Below, piece by piece: positions 17,928 through 26,878 of a DNA stretch of 64,000 nucleotides; positions within the stretch are counted from its first letter, which is position 1, and every line of letters starts with the position of its first letter. Source of the DNA: Pseudonocardia sp. HH130629-09. GTDB taxonomy: Bacteria > Actinomycetota > Actinomycetes > Mycobacteriales > Pseudonocardiaceae. A program made the translations under genes and the position numbers. Under the pieces are notes generated by a model, which saw only the letters and a list, made by a program, of their open reading frames with translations, ran no database searches and was not told where the DNA came from. The DNA lies in assembly GCF_001294645.1 (NCBI RefSeq), contig NZ_CP011868.1:868001-932000 (forward strand), read 5' to 3'.

Positions 17928-19382
17928 TCAGCGCCCCTGCCGCGGGGTGATGACCCAGGTCCGGTCGCCCGTGAGCTCGCGCAGCTGCGCGACCCGGGCG
18001 ACGACGTTGCGCAGCTCGACGTAGAGCGGCGAGAGCAGCAGGTACCCCAGGAACCAGCCGGGCCGGCGCAGCTCCGGCGGCGCCGCCCGCCAGGCGAGCA
18101 ATGTCTGGCCCGGGCCGACGGCGAGGGTGTAGACTGTCGTCGCGAGCAGCAGCGGCACGACGTTGCCGGGGCCGTGGTGGTGCAGGCCGAACGCCAGCAC
18201 CGGCACCATCGCCAGGGTCACCCACGGGCACAGCTCCCGCCAGCCCAGCAGGAACAGCAGCCCGAGCCGGGCGCGTCCGGGCAGCCCACGGGTGCGCAGC
18301 GCGGTGCGCAGGTGCCGGCGCGAGACCTGGAACCAGCCCTGTGCCCAGCGCAGCCGCTGGTGCCACCAGGCGCGCACGGTCAGCGGGGCGAGCTCGCGCG
18401 AGAGCAGGCCCGGGTCGACGACGCAGCGCCGCCCGGCCAGCAGCGCGCGGACCGATGCGTCGATGTCCTCGGTCAGCATCTGTGCCTGCATCCGGGTCGC
18501 GCGCAACGCCTCGGTCCGCCAGTATCCGTTGGAGCCGCAGAACAGGCCGAACCCGAACAGCCCGGCCCGCCCGGGGTGGCTCACGCCGTAGATGCAGGTG
18601 AACTCCACCGAGACCGTCCGGGCGACCCAGGACGCCGTGCCGTTGCGGACGCTGCAGTGCCCCTGCACGACGTCGGCGCCGTGCGACAGCGCCCGCCAGG
18701 CCCGGCGCAGCGCGTCGGGTGCCGGGTGGTGGTCGGCGTCGAGGATGCCGGTGACCTCGCCGTCGGCGGCCCGCAGCGCCGCGTTGACGTTCTGTGCCTT
18801 CGTGGTCGAGTCCGCCACCTCGACGACGACCAGCCGCGGGTCGGCCGCGGCGAGGGTCCGCAGCTGCGCCTCCACCGGCTGCGGCCCGGGGGTGTTGTAG
18901 GCGACGACGACGGTCAGCGGACCGGGATAGTCCTGGGCCAGGGCGTGGGAGACGGTGTCGAGGATGGTCCCGGCCTCGTTCGGCAGGTACGCAGGGACGA
19001 CCAGCACCGCGGGCGGCCACGGCGCGGCGGGCGCTGCCGGGGGACGGTACGGGCGCAGTGCGCGCAGGCCCTCCAGCCACACCGTCGTCGCCGTCATGAC
19101 CAGTGCCGCGACGACGGCCAGGTACGCCGGCCTGGTCAGGTCGGTCCCGAGCCGCCGGGCCGCGTCCAGTACCAGCAGCGGGAGACCGACCCCGGCCGCG
19201 GTCGTCGCGAGGATCTGGACCGGGGTGCGGAGCAGGTCGCGCAGCCGTCGGCGGGCCACGGGCGCCGGCCGGTGCGCCGGGCGCCGGCCGCCGTCGGACG
19301 GGACCGGCGGAGCGGCCGGTCCGGCGGGGCCGGGCGCGGGGAGCGGCGGGTCGGCGGGCCGGTCGTCGAGGGGCGGGGGCAT
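17928..19382 (-). CDS. family 2 glycosyltransferase, processive (hyaluronan/cellulose synthase-like)
   Basis: This 484-residue membrane enzyme has a Pro/Arg-rich cytoplasmic N-terminus, two hydrophobic segments, then a GT-A domain with DADHHP (metal/UDP-binding), TEDIDAS (general base Asp) and QRLRWAQGW. The last is the QxxRW motif of processive synthases that extrude a polysaccharide. Further helices follow. The sugar is not deducible. The gene is single and divergent from an SCO6745-type gene; a 32-bp palindrome lies between them. Confidence 0.88.
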   Translation of the reverse strand: MPPPLDDRPADPPLPAPGPAGPAAPPVPSDGGRRPAHRPAPVARRRLRDLLRTPVQILATTAAGVGLPLLVLDAARRLGTDLTRPAYLAVVAALVMTATTVWLEGLRALRPYRPPAAPAAPWPPAVLVVPAYLPNEAGTILDTVSHALAQDYPGPLTVVVAYNTPGPQPVEAQLRTLAAADPRLVVVEVADSTTKAQNVNAALRAADGEVTGILDADHHPAPDALRRAWRALSHGADVVQGHCSVRNGTASWVARTVSVEFTCIYGVSHPGRAGLFGFGLFCGSNGYWRTEALRATRMQAQMLTEDIDASVRALLAGRRCVVDPGLLSRELAPLTVRAWWHQRLRWAQGWFQVSRRHLRTALRTRGLPGRARLGLLFLLGWRELCPWVTLAMVPVLAFGLHHHGPGNVVPLLLATTVYTLAVGPGQTLLAWRAAPPELRRPGWFLGYLLLSPLYVELRNVVARVAQLRELTGDRTWVITPRQGR

Positions 19383-19406
19383 GGCGCGGCCACGCTAGCC
19401 GGGAGG

Positions 19407-19438
19407 CACTTTGCGTGATGATCACGTCACGCAGAGTG
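19407..19438. promoter_or_regulatory. operator-like palindrome between divergent genes
   Basis: CACTTTGCGTGA and TCACGCAGAGTG are 12-bp arms (one mismatch) around TGATCACG, which is nearly palindromic itself. It lies 24 bp upstream of the glycosyltransferase start and about 50 bp upstream of the -10 of the plus-strand gene, a position from which both could be repressed. Confidence 0.5.
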
Positions 19439-19501
19439 TGTCCGTGTGGGTGATCAGGCGATGCTCGGCATCCTCCGATCCCCCCGACTAGCGTCGCGGT
19501 C

Positions 19502-20401
19502 ATGAACGACACCGCCGTCGCCGCCGGGCGCCTCGCCCGAGGGCTGGAACCATTGCACTCCCAGGTCTACTTCGCCGCCGAGGCCGAACCGGCCTACACC
19601 GCCGCGGGGCTGGGACCGGGCCGGATGAGCTACTTCGCCCCGCGGGCGGCGCCCATGGGCGCGGTCGGTCCGTCGGTGGTCACCGCGACGTTCTACAGCT
19701 TCTCCCCGCGGCTGGTCGCGAAGTCGGTCCCGCGGGCCTGGGAGCTGGCGTCCCCCTCGGATCTGCTCGACGTGCGGTTCGCCGTCGCCGACGCCTCGCT
19801 GCGCCGCACCCTGGGCGACGACGCCGTCGCCTCGCCCGAGATGGCCGAGGCCGCCGGGCTGGCCCGGACCGCGGCCGAGGCCGTCACCCCCGACGGGCGT
19901 CCGCTCGCCGCCGGGCACCTCGACGTGCCCTGGCCGACCGCGCCGCACCTGGTCCTCTGGCACGCGTTGTCGATCCTGCGCGAGCACCGCGGCGACGGGC
20001 ACATCGCGTTGCTGGTCGAAACCGGGCTGTCCGGGCTGGAGGCCCTGGTCACCGCGACCGCGACGGGCACCGGGTTCACCGTGGCCTTCGCCCGCGGCAG
20101 CCGCGGCTGGTCGGCCGCCGAGTGGAACGCCGCGGTCGCCGGACTCGCCGACCGCGGCCTGCTGCAGCCGGCCGACACGGCCGGGGACGGCGCCGTCGAA
20201 CCGGTCCTGACCGAGGAGGGCACGGCGCTGCGCAAGCGGATCGAGAACGACACCCACCACCTCGGCGCCGCGCCGTGGACGGCACTCGGCGCCGACGGGG
20301 CCGCGCGGCTCGGGGAGCTCGGCGGGGCGTTCGTCCGGACTGCTCTGGCGAACGGCGCGTTCCCCGCCGAGGGGGTCTTCGCGGCGCGTCCGAAGGGCTG
20401 A
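19502..20401 (+). CDS. SCO6745 family protein
   Basis: This 299-residue actinobacterial protein has alpha-helical repeats and a winged-helix-like C-terminal half (WNAAVAGLADRGLLQ, then TEEGTALRKRIEND). The N-terminus has EPLHSQVYFAAEAEPAYTAAG and GRMSYFAPRAAPMG, the family signature. The helix order resembles a MarR-type fold, but DNA binding is not established for the family. Its ATG lies 7 bases after TAGCGT, suggesting another leaderless mRNA. Confidence 0.85.
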   Translation: MNDTAVAAGRLARGLEPLHSQVYFAAEAEPAYTAAGLGPGRMSYFAPRAAPMGAVGPSVVTATFYSFSPRLVAKSVPRAWELASPSDLLDVRFAVADASLRRTLGDDAVASPEMAEAAGLARTAAEAVTPDGRPLAAGHLDVPWPTAPHLVLWHALSILREHRGDGHIALLVETGLSGLEALVTATATGTGFTVAFARGSRGWSAAEWNAAVAGLADRGLLQPADTAGDGAVEPVLTEEGTALRKRIENDTHHLGAAPWTALGADGAARLGELGGAFVRTALANGAFPAEGVFAARPKG

Positions 20402-20409
20402 TCGTCGTC

Positions 20410-20434
20410 CGCGCCCGGACTCAGGGCGGGCGCG
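20410..20434 (+). terminator. hairpin after the SCO6745-family gene
   Basis: CGCGCCCG (20410-20417) pairs with CGGGCGCG (20427-20434) around a 9-base loop, 9 bp after the stop codon. There is no T tract. Confidence 0.5.
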
Positions 20435-20510
20435 TGTCCTGACTGCCCGATATGGTGCGCTCCGCGACCGGCCGCCGTGGCCGGTGCGGTGACCTGCAGG
20501 AGGACCTCCG

Positions 20511-21515
20511 GTGCTCGAGATCAGCGGCCTCGAATGGGCCGTCACGATCGGCGTGATCGTCGCGCTGCTCGCGTTGGACCTCGTCCTGGGCTGGCTGCGG
20601 CCGCACCGGGTGGGATTCACCGAGGCCACCGCGTGGTCGGTGTTCTACATCGCGATCGCGATCGTGTTCGGGCTGGTGTTCGCGACGATGCACGGCTGGG
20701 ACTTCGGCACCCAGTACTTCACCGGCTACATCGTCGAGAAGAGCCTGTCGGTCGACAACCTGTTCGTCTTCGTCGTGATCATGACGACGTTCGCGGTCCC
20801 GGAGGAGCACCAGCACAAGGTGCTGACCTTCGGCATCGTGCTCGCCCTGATCATGCGTGCGATCTTCATCGCGGTCGGGGCGACGCTGCTCAACCTGTTC
20901 TCGTTCATGTTCCTGGTCTTCGGTCTGCTGCTCCTGTGGACCGCGGTGCAGCTCTACCGGCACAAGGACGAGGACCCCGACATCGAGGACAACATGGTCG
21001 TGAAGGGCGCGCGCAAGCTCTTCCCGGTCACCGAGGAGTACCACGGCGGGAAGCTGTTCACCCGGGACAACGGCCGCCGGGTCGCGACCCCGATGTTCAT
21101 CGTGCTGGTCTCGATCGGCGGCATCGACCTGCTGTTCGCGCTGGACTCGATCCCCGCGGTGTTCGGGGTGACGCAGGAGGCGTTCATCGTCTTCACCGCC
21201 AACGCCTTCGCGCTGCTCGGTCTGCGGGCGTTGTTCTTCCTGGTCAAGGGTCTGCTGGACCGGCTGGTCTATCTGTCGGCCGGGCTCGCGGTCATCCTCG
21301 CGTTCATCGGCGTGAAGCTGATCCTGCACTGGCTGCACGTCGACATCTCGCCGGCCGTACCCGAGATCCCGACCATGGTCAGCCTCGTCGTGATCCTGGG
21401 GATCCTCGCGATCGTCACCGTCGCCAGCCTGATCAAGACCAAGGGCGACCCGACGGCGACCGCGCACGCCGGGTCGCTGCGGGCCCGCAAGGAGCGCCCC
21501 GAGCAGCGCGACTGA
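20511..21515 (+). CDS. TerC family integral membrane protein
   Basis: This 334-residue membrane protein has the TerC/Alx signature VEKSLSVDNLFVFVVIM and its mirror GIDLLFALDSIPAVFGVTQE, both carrying acidic residues inside helices that likely bind metal (Mn2+ or Ca2+ export is known for members). A soluble loop with HKDEDPDIEDN lies mid-protein and a basic tail ends it. GTG 20511 is preceded by CAGGAGG with 6-base spacing. Historically linked to tellurite resistance; no ter cluster is present here. Confidence 0.92.
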   Translation: MLEISGLEWAVTIGVIVALLALDLVLGWLRPHRVGFTEATAWSVFYIAIAIVFGLVFATMHGWDFGTQYFTGYIVEKSLSVDNLFVFVVIMTTFAVPEEHQHKVLTFGIVLALIMRAIFIAVGATLLNLFSFMFLVFGLLLLWTAVQLYRHKDEDPDIEDNMVVKGARKLFPVTEEYHGGKLFTRDNGRRVATPMFIVLVSIGGIDLLFALDSIPAVFGVTQEAFIVFTANAFALLGLRALFFLVKGLLDRLVYLSAGLAVILAFIGVKLILHWLHVDISPAVPEIPTMVSLVVILGILAIVTVASLIKTKGDPTATAHAGSLRARKERPEQRD

Positions 21516-21537
21516 GCCGGTCCGGCCGGCCCGGCGC

Positions 21538-21858
21538 TCAGCCGGGCAGGCCGGGCCCGCCGAGCGGGGTGACCTCGATGTAGTCCGGCGGAGCGGTGAG
21601 CAGCGCCAGCACGTCGCCGAGCCCGCTCTCGCCGATGTCGCGGCTCAGCGCGGCCTCCGACGACGCGGCGTCGGACCACATCTCGGTGACCCAGACGACG
21701 TCGGGCTCGTCGGGGGTGGCGTTCACGACGTAGGCGAGACAGCCGGGCTGGGCGGCCATGTCGTCGGCGACCCGCAGCAGCGCGCCCGCCAGCTCGGTCC
21801 CCCGCCCCTCCAGGGCCACCATCCGCACGTACCGGCCGACCCGCTCGCTCGTGTCCAC
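21538..21858 (-). CDS. antibiotic biosynthesis monooxygenase-type (ABM) domain protein
   Basis: This 106-residue ferredoxin-like dimeric barrel has RYVRMVALEGRGTELAGALL for the first strand and helix, then AAQPGCLAYVVNATPDEPD and VVWVTEMWSDAASSEAALS. Members are cofactor-free monooxygenases or quinol monooxygenases (YgiN-like); the substrate is unknown. It is convergent with terC and divergent from the WYL regulator. GTG 21858 was chosen as the last start before the first strand. Confidence 0.82.
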   Translation of the reverse strand: MDTSERVGRYVRMVALEGRGTELAGALLRVADDMAAQPGCLAYVVNATPDEPDVVWVTEMWSDAASSEAALSRDIGESGLGDVLALLTAPPDYIEVTPLGGPGLPG

Positions 21859-21962
21859 GGCGGCGACCGTAGACGGCCGGTCCGGGCCCCCGGGGGTCGG
21901 GGCGGGCCGCTGCCCATCCAGGACAGGACCCGACCGCGATCGGCGGCACACTGGTCGTCGTG

Positions 21963-22937
21963 ATGGGGACATCGGCGCGGCTGCTGCGCCTGCTCGGGCT
22001 GCTGCAGGTGCCGCGCGACTGGACGGGGCCGGCCCTGGCCGAGCGCCTGGAGGTCGACGTGCGCACCGTCCGCCGCGACGTCGACAAGCTCCGCACCCTC
22101 GGGTACCCGGTCCACTCCACACCCGGGGTGACCGGTGGCTACCGGCTCGGCGCCGGGGCCGCGCTGCCACCCCTGCTGCTCGACGACGACGAGGCCGTCG
22201 CCGTCGCGGTGGGGCTGCGGACCGCCGCGGGCGGGTCGGTCTCGGGCATCGAGGAGACCTCGGTCCGGGCCCTGGCCAAGCTGGAGCAGGTCCTGCCGAA
22301 CCGGCTGCGCCGGCGCGTCGCCGCGCTGGGCACCGCGACCTCCACACTCGCCGCGCGCGGCCCGACCGTCGACGCGGACGTGCTGTCCGCGCTGGCCGCC
22401 GCCTGCCGTGACCACGAGGTCCTGCGGTTCGACTACGTCGCGGGTGACGGGACCGAGACCCGCCGCGTCGCCGAGCCGGAAGGGCTCGTGCACACCGGGC
22501 GCCGCTGGTACCTCGTCGCCTGGGACACCGGCCGCGACGACCGCCGCACCTTCCGGGTGGACCGGATGCGCCCGAAGCTGCCCGCCGGGCCCCGCTTCGT
22601 CCCGCGACCGGAACCGGAGGGCGGGATCGCCGCGTTCGCCCAGCGGGGCATCTCCTCCGGCGCCTACCCGCACCGGGCACGGATCGTGTTCCACGCCCCG
22701 GCGGAGCGGATCGCCGAGCACGTCACCCCGGCGTCGGGGATCGTGACCGACCTGGGCGGGGACCGCTGCGAGCTCGCGGCCGGGGCCTGGACCCTGGAGT
22801 CGCTGGCGGTGTGGCTGTGCTTCTTCGGCGTCGACTTCGAGGTGGTCGAGCCGGTCGAGCTGGTCGAGCACCTCGACGCGGTCGCCGCCCGCCTCGGCCG
22901 GGCCGCGGACCACGCGCGTACGGGCGGCGTGGGCTGA
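21963..22937 (+). CDS. WYL-domain transcriptional regulator (YafY/DeoR-like)
   Basis: This 324-residue regulator has an N-terminal HTH_11 (residues ~3-60: LLRLLGLLQVPRDWTGPALA, then VDVRTVRRDVDKLRTLGYPV). The WYL domain in the middle (RWYLVAWDTGRDDRRTFRVDRM) has the Trp-Tyr-Leu signature seen in sensors of nucleic-acid or nucleotide ligands, and a WCX extension follows. GTG 21960 directly precedes ATG 21963, and CACACT ends 7 bases before 21960, so a leaderless mRNA is likely and either codon could start. The target is unknown; the ABM gene is divergent. Confidence 0.9.
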   Translation: MGTSARLLRLLGLLQVPRDWTGPALAERLEVDVRTVRRDVDKLRTLGYPVHSTPGVTGGYRLGAGAALPPLLLDDDEAVAVAVGLRTAAGGSVSGIEETSVRALAKLEQVLPNRLRRRVAALGTATSTLAARGPTVDADVLSALAAACRDHEVLRFDYVAGDGTETRRVAEPEGLVHTGRRWYLVAWDTGRDDRRTFRVDRMRPKLPAGPRFVPRPEPEGGIAAFAQRGISSGAYPHRARIVFHAPAERIAEHVTPASGIVTDLGGDRCELAAGAWTLESLAVWLCFFGVDFEVVEPVELVEHLDAVAARLGRAADHARTGGVG

Positions 22938-22996
22938 CCCGGTGCCCGCGCCGAAGCGGGGGCCGGGGTGTCCCCGGAGCGGCGGGGCGGGCCCGC

Positions 22997-23956
22997 TCAG
23001 AGCAGCGCGCGGACCGCGCCCACGGGCGTGCCGTGGCCGAGCACATCGGTCCGGGTCGCCCCGGTGAGCGCGGCCGACCCGGCGCCGAGGGACTCCAGCA
23101 CCGCGCGGGCGACGACCGGCAGCGGCCGCGGCGACCCGTCCAGCACGGTGACGGCGAACGCCCGCCCGTCGGGCAGCGCCGCGGCCAGCACGCCCTCGGC
23201 GCCGTCCTTGGCGACCAGGCCCGGCACCGCGCCGGCGAGCCGGGTCACCGGCCGGTCCGTGCCGCCGACCCACCACGGGTGCGCGCGGACCGCGGCCCCC
23301 ACCCGCCCCTCGACGGTGTCCGGGGCGGCCGTCGCCAGCGTCGCGAAGGCCCGGGCCAGCCCGGCCGGAGTGCTGCCGAACAGCGGCGCGCCGCAGCCGT
23401 CGACGGTGGTGACCCCAACCGGCACCCCGGTCAGCTCGGCGACGGTGTCCCGGACCAGCCGCTGCAGCGGGTGCGCGGGATCGCGGTAGCCGGCCGTCGG
23501 CCAGCCCGCGGCCACACAGGCGGCGAGCATCCCGGCGTGCTTGCCCGAGCAGTTCTGCAGCACCGGCGACGGCGCCGTCCCCGCCGCGCGGGCGTCCGCG
23601 GCGGCGGCCGCCCCCAGCGGCAGGTCCGGGGTGTTGTCCAGGTCGGTCTCGTCGAGACCGGCGCCGGCGAGGATGCGCCGCACGCCGTCGACGTGGCCGG
23701 GCTCGCCGGAGTGTGAGGCGCAGGCCAGCGCGAGCAGCTCTCCGTCGAGGTCCAGCCCGGCCTTCAACATCGCGACCGCCTGCACCGGCTTGAGCGCCGA
23801 GCGCGGCAGGAACACCACGTCCGGGTCGCCGCAGCCGGTCACGGTGCCGTCGGGGTGGTGCACCGCCACGGTGCCCAGGTGCACCGACTCGACGGTGCCC
23901 TGCCGCTCGACGACGGCCAGCGGGACGGCGGCGGCGAGGACGGGCGGGACGACCAT
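22997..23956 (-). CDS. asparaginase, AnsA/asparaginase II family
   Basis: This 319-residue member of the actinobacterial/rhizobial asparaginase II family (PF06089) is unrelated to the E. coli-type enzyme. It shows LPRSALKPVQAVAMLKAG near the N-terminus, SHSGEPGHVDGVRRILA, the NCSGKHAGMLAACVAAGW block carrying the catalytic Ser-Lys, and a VDGCGAPLFG loop. It would hydrolyse L-asparagine to aspartate and ammonia. The ATG lies one base after the stop of the methyltransferase gene, so the two form an operon. Confidence 0.9.
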   Translation of the reverse strand: MVVPPVLAAAVPLAVVERQGTVESVHLGTVAVHHPDGTVTGCGDPDVVFLPRSALKPVQAVAMLKAGLDLDGELLALACASHSGEPGHVDGVRRILAGAGLDETDLDNTPDLPLGAAAAADARAAGTAPSPVLQNCSGKHAGMLAACVAAGWPTAGYRDPAHPLQRLVRDTVAELTGVPVGVTTVDGCGAPLFGSTPAGLARAFATLATAAPDTVEGRVGAAVRAHPWWVGGTDRPVTRLAGAVPGLVAKDGAEGVLAAALPDGRAFAVTVLDGSPRPLPVVARAVLESLGAGSAALTGATRTDVLGHGTPVGAVRALL

Positions 23957-23957
23957 G

Positions 23958-24626
23958 TCAGCTCGCCGAGCGCCTGTCCTGCCCGCCGAGGGCGTTGAAC
24001 TGGGGGAGCGGTCGCCGGCACAGGAAGGTGCGGGCGGGCGGCGGGTTGCGCCACTCGGTCGCGGTCTCCACGACCTCGTCGAAGTGGGTGTCGAGGAGGT
24101 CGCGCAGCACCCGCACCCGGTTCGGCAGCGCCATCCAGGTGATGATCATGCTCATCACCCCGCCCGGGGTCAGCCGGCGCGCGATCGTCCCCATGACCTG
24201 CAGGCGCAGGGTCTGCGGGAACACCGCCCACGGCAGGGTCGAGACGAACGCGTCGACCTCGGTGATGCCGGCCTCGTCGAGGATCCGGTCCAGGTCGGCG
24301 ACGTCGCCCTGCACGACCTCCAGCCACGGCTTGTGCCGGCGCAGGTGGGCGACCAGCTCCTCGTCGATCTCGATCGCGAGGTAGCGCGCGTGCGGGCCGA
24401 GGCGCTCGCGGATCGGCTCGGCGAGCACGCCCGGCCCCGCCCCCAGCTCGACGACGATGCCGTTCGTGCCGCGCGGCACCACCCCGGCGAGCTGGCGGCA
24501 CAGCCGCCGCCCGGTCAGGAACGGGGTCGCGAGCTGGTCCATCTTCGAGAACGAGCGCTTGAAGAAGACGGCGTGGTCGGGTCGGGCCATGCGCACCATC
24601 GTGGCGGCCGCGGGCTCCGCGGTCAT
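23958..24626 (-). CDS. SAM-dependent methyltransferase, PmtA-like
   Basis: This 222-residue class I methyltransferase has motif I VVELGAGPGVLAEPI, the acidic motif II end AIEIDEELV, and motif III-IV VVQGDVADLD. The region VSTLPWAVFP resembles phospholipid N-methyltransferases. The opening HAVFFKRSFSKMDQLATPF is typical of that group. A start at the third Met (24590) is also possible and closer to the conserved sequence. Lipid methylation is inferred and not proven. It forms a two-gene unit with the asparaginase. Confidence 0.82.
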   Translation of the reverse strand: MTAEPAAATMVRMARPDHAVFFKRSFSKMDQLATPFLTGRRLCRQLAGVVPRGTNGIVVELGAGPGVLAEPIRERLGPHARYLAIEIDEELVAHLRRHKPWLEVVQGDVADLDRILDEAGITEVDAFVSTLPWAVFPQTLRLQVMGTIARRLTPGGVMSMIITWMALPNRVRVLRDLLDTHFDEVVETATEWRNPPPARTFLCRRPLPQFNALGGQDRRSAS

Positions 24627-24759
24627 GTCGGGGCGACCCGGGTCACTCCGCCGCGGCCGCGACGACCGTGTCTCCTGCCGTGTGTTCCTGCCGTGTGTTC
24701 TGCGGTGTCGGTCCTGTCAAGCACGACGGCGGGGGCTTTCGTACACGTTGGATCCACCG

Positions 24760-24765
24760 TATACA
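24760..24765 (+). promoter_or_regulatory. -10 element and candidate operator of the GntR gene
   Basis: TATACA ends 6 bases before ATG 24772, so the transcript is probably leaderless. The hexamer overlaps CCGTATACAG, and GTACACG lies 19 bp upstream; these related half-sites flank TGGATCCA. They could form a GntR operator that blocks the promoter. Confidence 0.5.
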
Positions 24766-24771
24766 GAACGC

Positions 24772-25446
24772 ATGGCATCGGATGACGCGCTGGTCGACGC
24801 CCTGCGTCGCGCGATCGTGGAGGGCGTGTACCCGCCCGGTCACCGGCTGGTGCAGGAGGAGCTCGCAGATCGCTACGGCGTGAGCCGCATCCCGCTGCGG
24901 GAGGCGCTGCGCACCCTGGTGGGGGAGGGGCTGCTGCGCAGCGAGCCCGGCCGCGGCACCTTCGTCACCGAGCTGGACCTGGCCGAGATCGACGAGATCT
25001 ACGACCTGCGCCGGATGGTCGAGCCCAGCTTCGCCCCGCACGTCGCGGAACGGGTGTCGCGGCGCGACGTCGCCCGCTTCGACGGCATGGCCGGCGAGAT
25101 GGACCGGGTCACCGACACCGGTGCCGCCACCTGGTCGCGCACCAACCTCGCGTTCCACCTGGACATGTACCGGCTCGCCGGGCTGCCGCTGCGCTACGAG
25201 CTGATCTCCCAGCTCTACCACCGCCTGGAGCCCTACTCCCGGTTCTACGTGCACGGCACCGGCGCCTACGACCGCGTGCAGGACGAGCACCGCGGGATGG
25301 TCCAGGCACTGGCCGACGGCGACGCCGACGAGCTCCGCCGTCTCGTGCTCGCCCACATCGACGGCGGCCAGGACGGCCTGCACGCGGCCTGGTCGGCCGA
25401 CCGCGGCGAGCTGTCGGCGTTCTGGGCCGGACGGGACGCGCGGTGA
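24772..25446 (+). CDS. GntR-family regulator (FCD domain) of the pxp operon
   Basis: This 224-residue protein has an N-terminal winged helix (residues ~1-65: PPGHRLVQEELADRYGVSRI, PLREALRTLVGEGLL, GRGTFVTEL) and a C-terminal FCD effector domain. The FCD helices carry metal-ligand candidates (D and H in LAFHLDMYRL, DEHRGMVQAL, LVLAHIDGG). Its TGA overlaps the GTG of pxpA, so it is the first gene of the operon and probably senses 5-oxoproline or a related acid. The start is supported by the -10 six bases upstream. Confidence 0.9.
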   Translation: MASDDALVDALRRAIVEGVYPPGHRLVQEELADRYGVSRIPLREALRTLVGEGLLRSEPGRGTFVTELDLAEIDEIYDLRRMVEPSFAPHVAERVSRRDVARFDGMAGEMDRVTDTGAATWSRTNLAFHLDMYRLAGLPLRYELISQLYHRLEPYSRFYVHGTGAYDRVQDEHRGMVQALADGDADELRRLVLAHIDGGQDGLHAAWSADRGELSAFWAGRDAR

Positions 25447-26234
25447 TCGCGCTGAACACCGACGTCGGGGAGGGCTTCGGCGCCTGGGTGCCGGACGACC
25501 GGCCGCTGCTCGACGTCGTCGACGCCGCCAACGTCGCCTGCGGCTTCCACGCCGGAGACCCGGACGTCATGCGCCGCACCTGCGACGACTGCGCGGCCCG
25601 CGGCGTGGCGGTCGGGGCCCACGTCTCCTACCGCGACCTCGCCGGGTTCGGGCGCCGCTTCGTCGACGTCGCCCGCGACACGCTGGTCAACGACGTCGTC
25701 TACCAGATCGGCGCGCTCTCGGTGTTCGCCGCGGCGGCCGGCACCCGGGTCGGGTACGTCAAGGCGCACGGCGCGCTCTACCACGCCACCGGCACCCACC
25801 CCGACCACGCCGACGCCCTCGTCGAGGCGGTCCGGCTCGTCGACCCGGGCCTGCTGTTGCTGTGCCTGCCCGGCACCGAGGTGTGGGAGCGTGCGCTCGC
25901 GGCCGGTCTCGGCCCGCGCGCCGAGGCGTTCCTCGACCGCGGCTACACCGCGGCCGGGGGCCTCGTCCCGCGCGGACGGCCCGGTGACCTGGTCCGCGAT
26001 CCCGCCGAGGCCGCCGCCCGCGCCGTCTCGGTCGCCCGCGACGGGACGGTCACCGCCGTCGACGGGACCGTCGTCAGCGTCCGCCCGCCCGGCGGCGCGG
26101 TCGCCGCGCTGTGCGTGCACGGCGACACCCCCGGCGCCGACGCACTGGCCCGCGCCGCCCGCGACGCCCTGTCCGCCGCCGGGATCGGCTGCGGTGCGGC
26201 CCCGCTGGCCCCGCTCGCCGGGGCGGCCCGGTGA
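25443..26234 (+). CDS. pxpA: 5-oxoprolinase subunit A (LamB/YcsF family)
   Basis: PxpA works with PxpB and PxpC in ATP-dependent ring opening of 5-oxoproline (pyroglutamate) to L-glutamate. The 263-residue protein has the family opening LNTDVGEGFGAW, the ANVACGFHAGDP block, GAHVSYRDLAGFGRR, and YVKAHGALYH. GTG 25443 overlaps the regulator stop by four bases. The order A-B-C with overlaps at each junction makes one complex-encoding unit. Confidence 0.95.
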   Translation: MIALNTDVGEGFGAWVPDDRPLLDVVDAANVACGFHAGDPDVMRRTCDDCAARGVAVGAHVSYRDLAGFGRRFVDVARDTLVNDVVYQIGALSVFAAAAGTRVGYVKAHGALYHATGTHPDHADALVEAVRLVDPGLLLLCLPGTEVWERALAAGLGPRAEAFLDRGYTAAGGLVPRGRPGDLVRDPAEAAARAVSVARDGTVTAVDGTVVSVRPPGGAVAALCVHGDTPGADALARAARDALSAAGIGCGAAPLAPLAGAAR

Positions 26235-26878
26235 CCGCGCCCGCCGTGCGCCGCGCCGGCGACCGGTCCTGGATCGTGGACTGCCTCCCCGGGACCGTTC
26301 GTGCGGTCGCCGACGGCGCCGCGACCGACGGCTGGGACGCCTGGGTGACCGACATCGTCCCGGCCGCGGCCACCGTGCTCGTCGTCGCGCGCCCCGGCAC
26401 CCGGATGGCCGCGCTGCGCCGCCACCTGCGGACCCTTGCCACCGTCGCCGCCGCCACCACCGTCACCGACGCGGGGACCCCCGTCCCGCCTGCCCGGACG
26501 GTCGAGGTCGGCGTCCGCTACGACGGCGCCGACCTGCCCGCCGTCGCCGACCGGCTCGGGACCACCCCGGCCGAGGTCGCCCGGGCGCACGCCGCGGCGA
26601 CCCACCAGGTCGGCTTCTTCGGCTTCGCCCCCGGTTTCGCCTACCTCGACGGCCTCCCCGACGCGCTGCGGCTGCCGCGGCTGTCCACCCCGCGGCCCCG
26701 GGTGGAGGCCGGTGTGGTCGCGATCGCCGGGAACCAGACCGTCGTGTACCCGGGTGGGACGCCCGGTGGCTGGCACCAGATCGGCACGACCACGGCGGTC
26801 CTCTGGGACGTCGACGCCACCCCGCCCAACCGGCTCGCGCTCGGCGATCACGTCCGCTTCGTGGAGGCGCCTGCATGA
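26231..26878 (+). CDS. pxpB: 5-oxoprolinase subunit B (KipI-like)
   Basis: This 215-residue allophanate-hydrolase subunit 1-type protein has the diagnostic [15 protein letters not shown] block, then [20 protein letters not shown] and [13 protein letters not shown]. In B. subtilis the homologue KipI also inhibits the sporulation kinase KinA; that partner is absent from actinobacteria. GTG 26231 overlaps the pxpA stop. Its own stop overlaps the pxpC ATG. Confidence 0.94.
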   Translation: MTAPAVRRAGDRSWIVDCLPGTVRAVADGAATDGWDAWVTDIVPAAATVLVVARPGTRMAALRRHLRTLATVAAATTVTDAGTPVPPARTVEVGVRYDGADLPAVADRLGTTPAEVARAHAAATHQVGFFGFAPGFAYLDGLPDALRLPRLSTPRPRVEAGVVAIAGNQTVVYPGGTPGGWHQIGTTTAVLWDVDATPPNRLALGDHVRFVEAPA

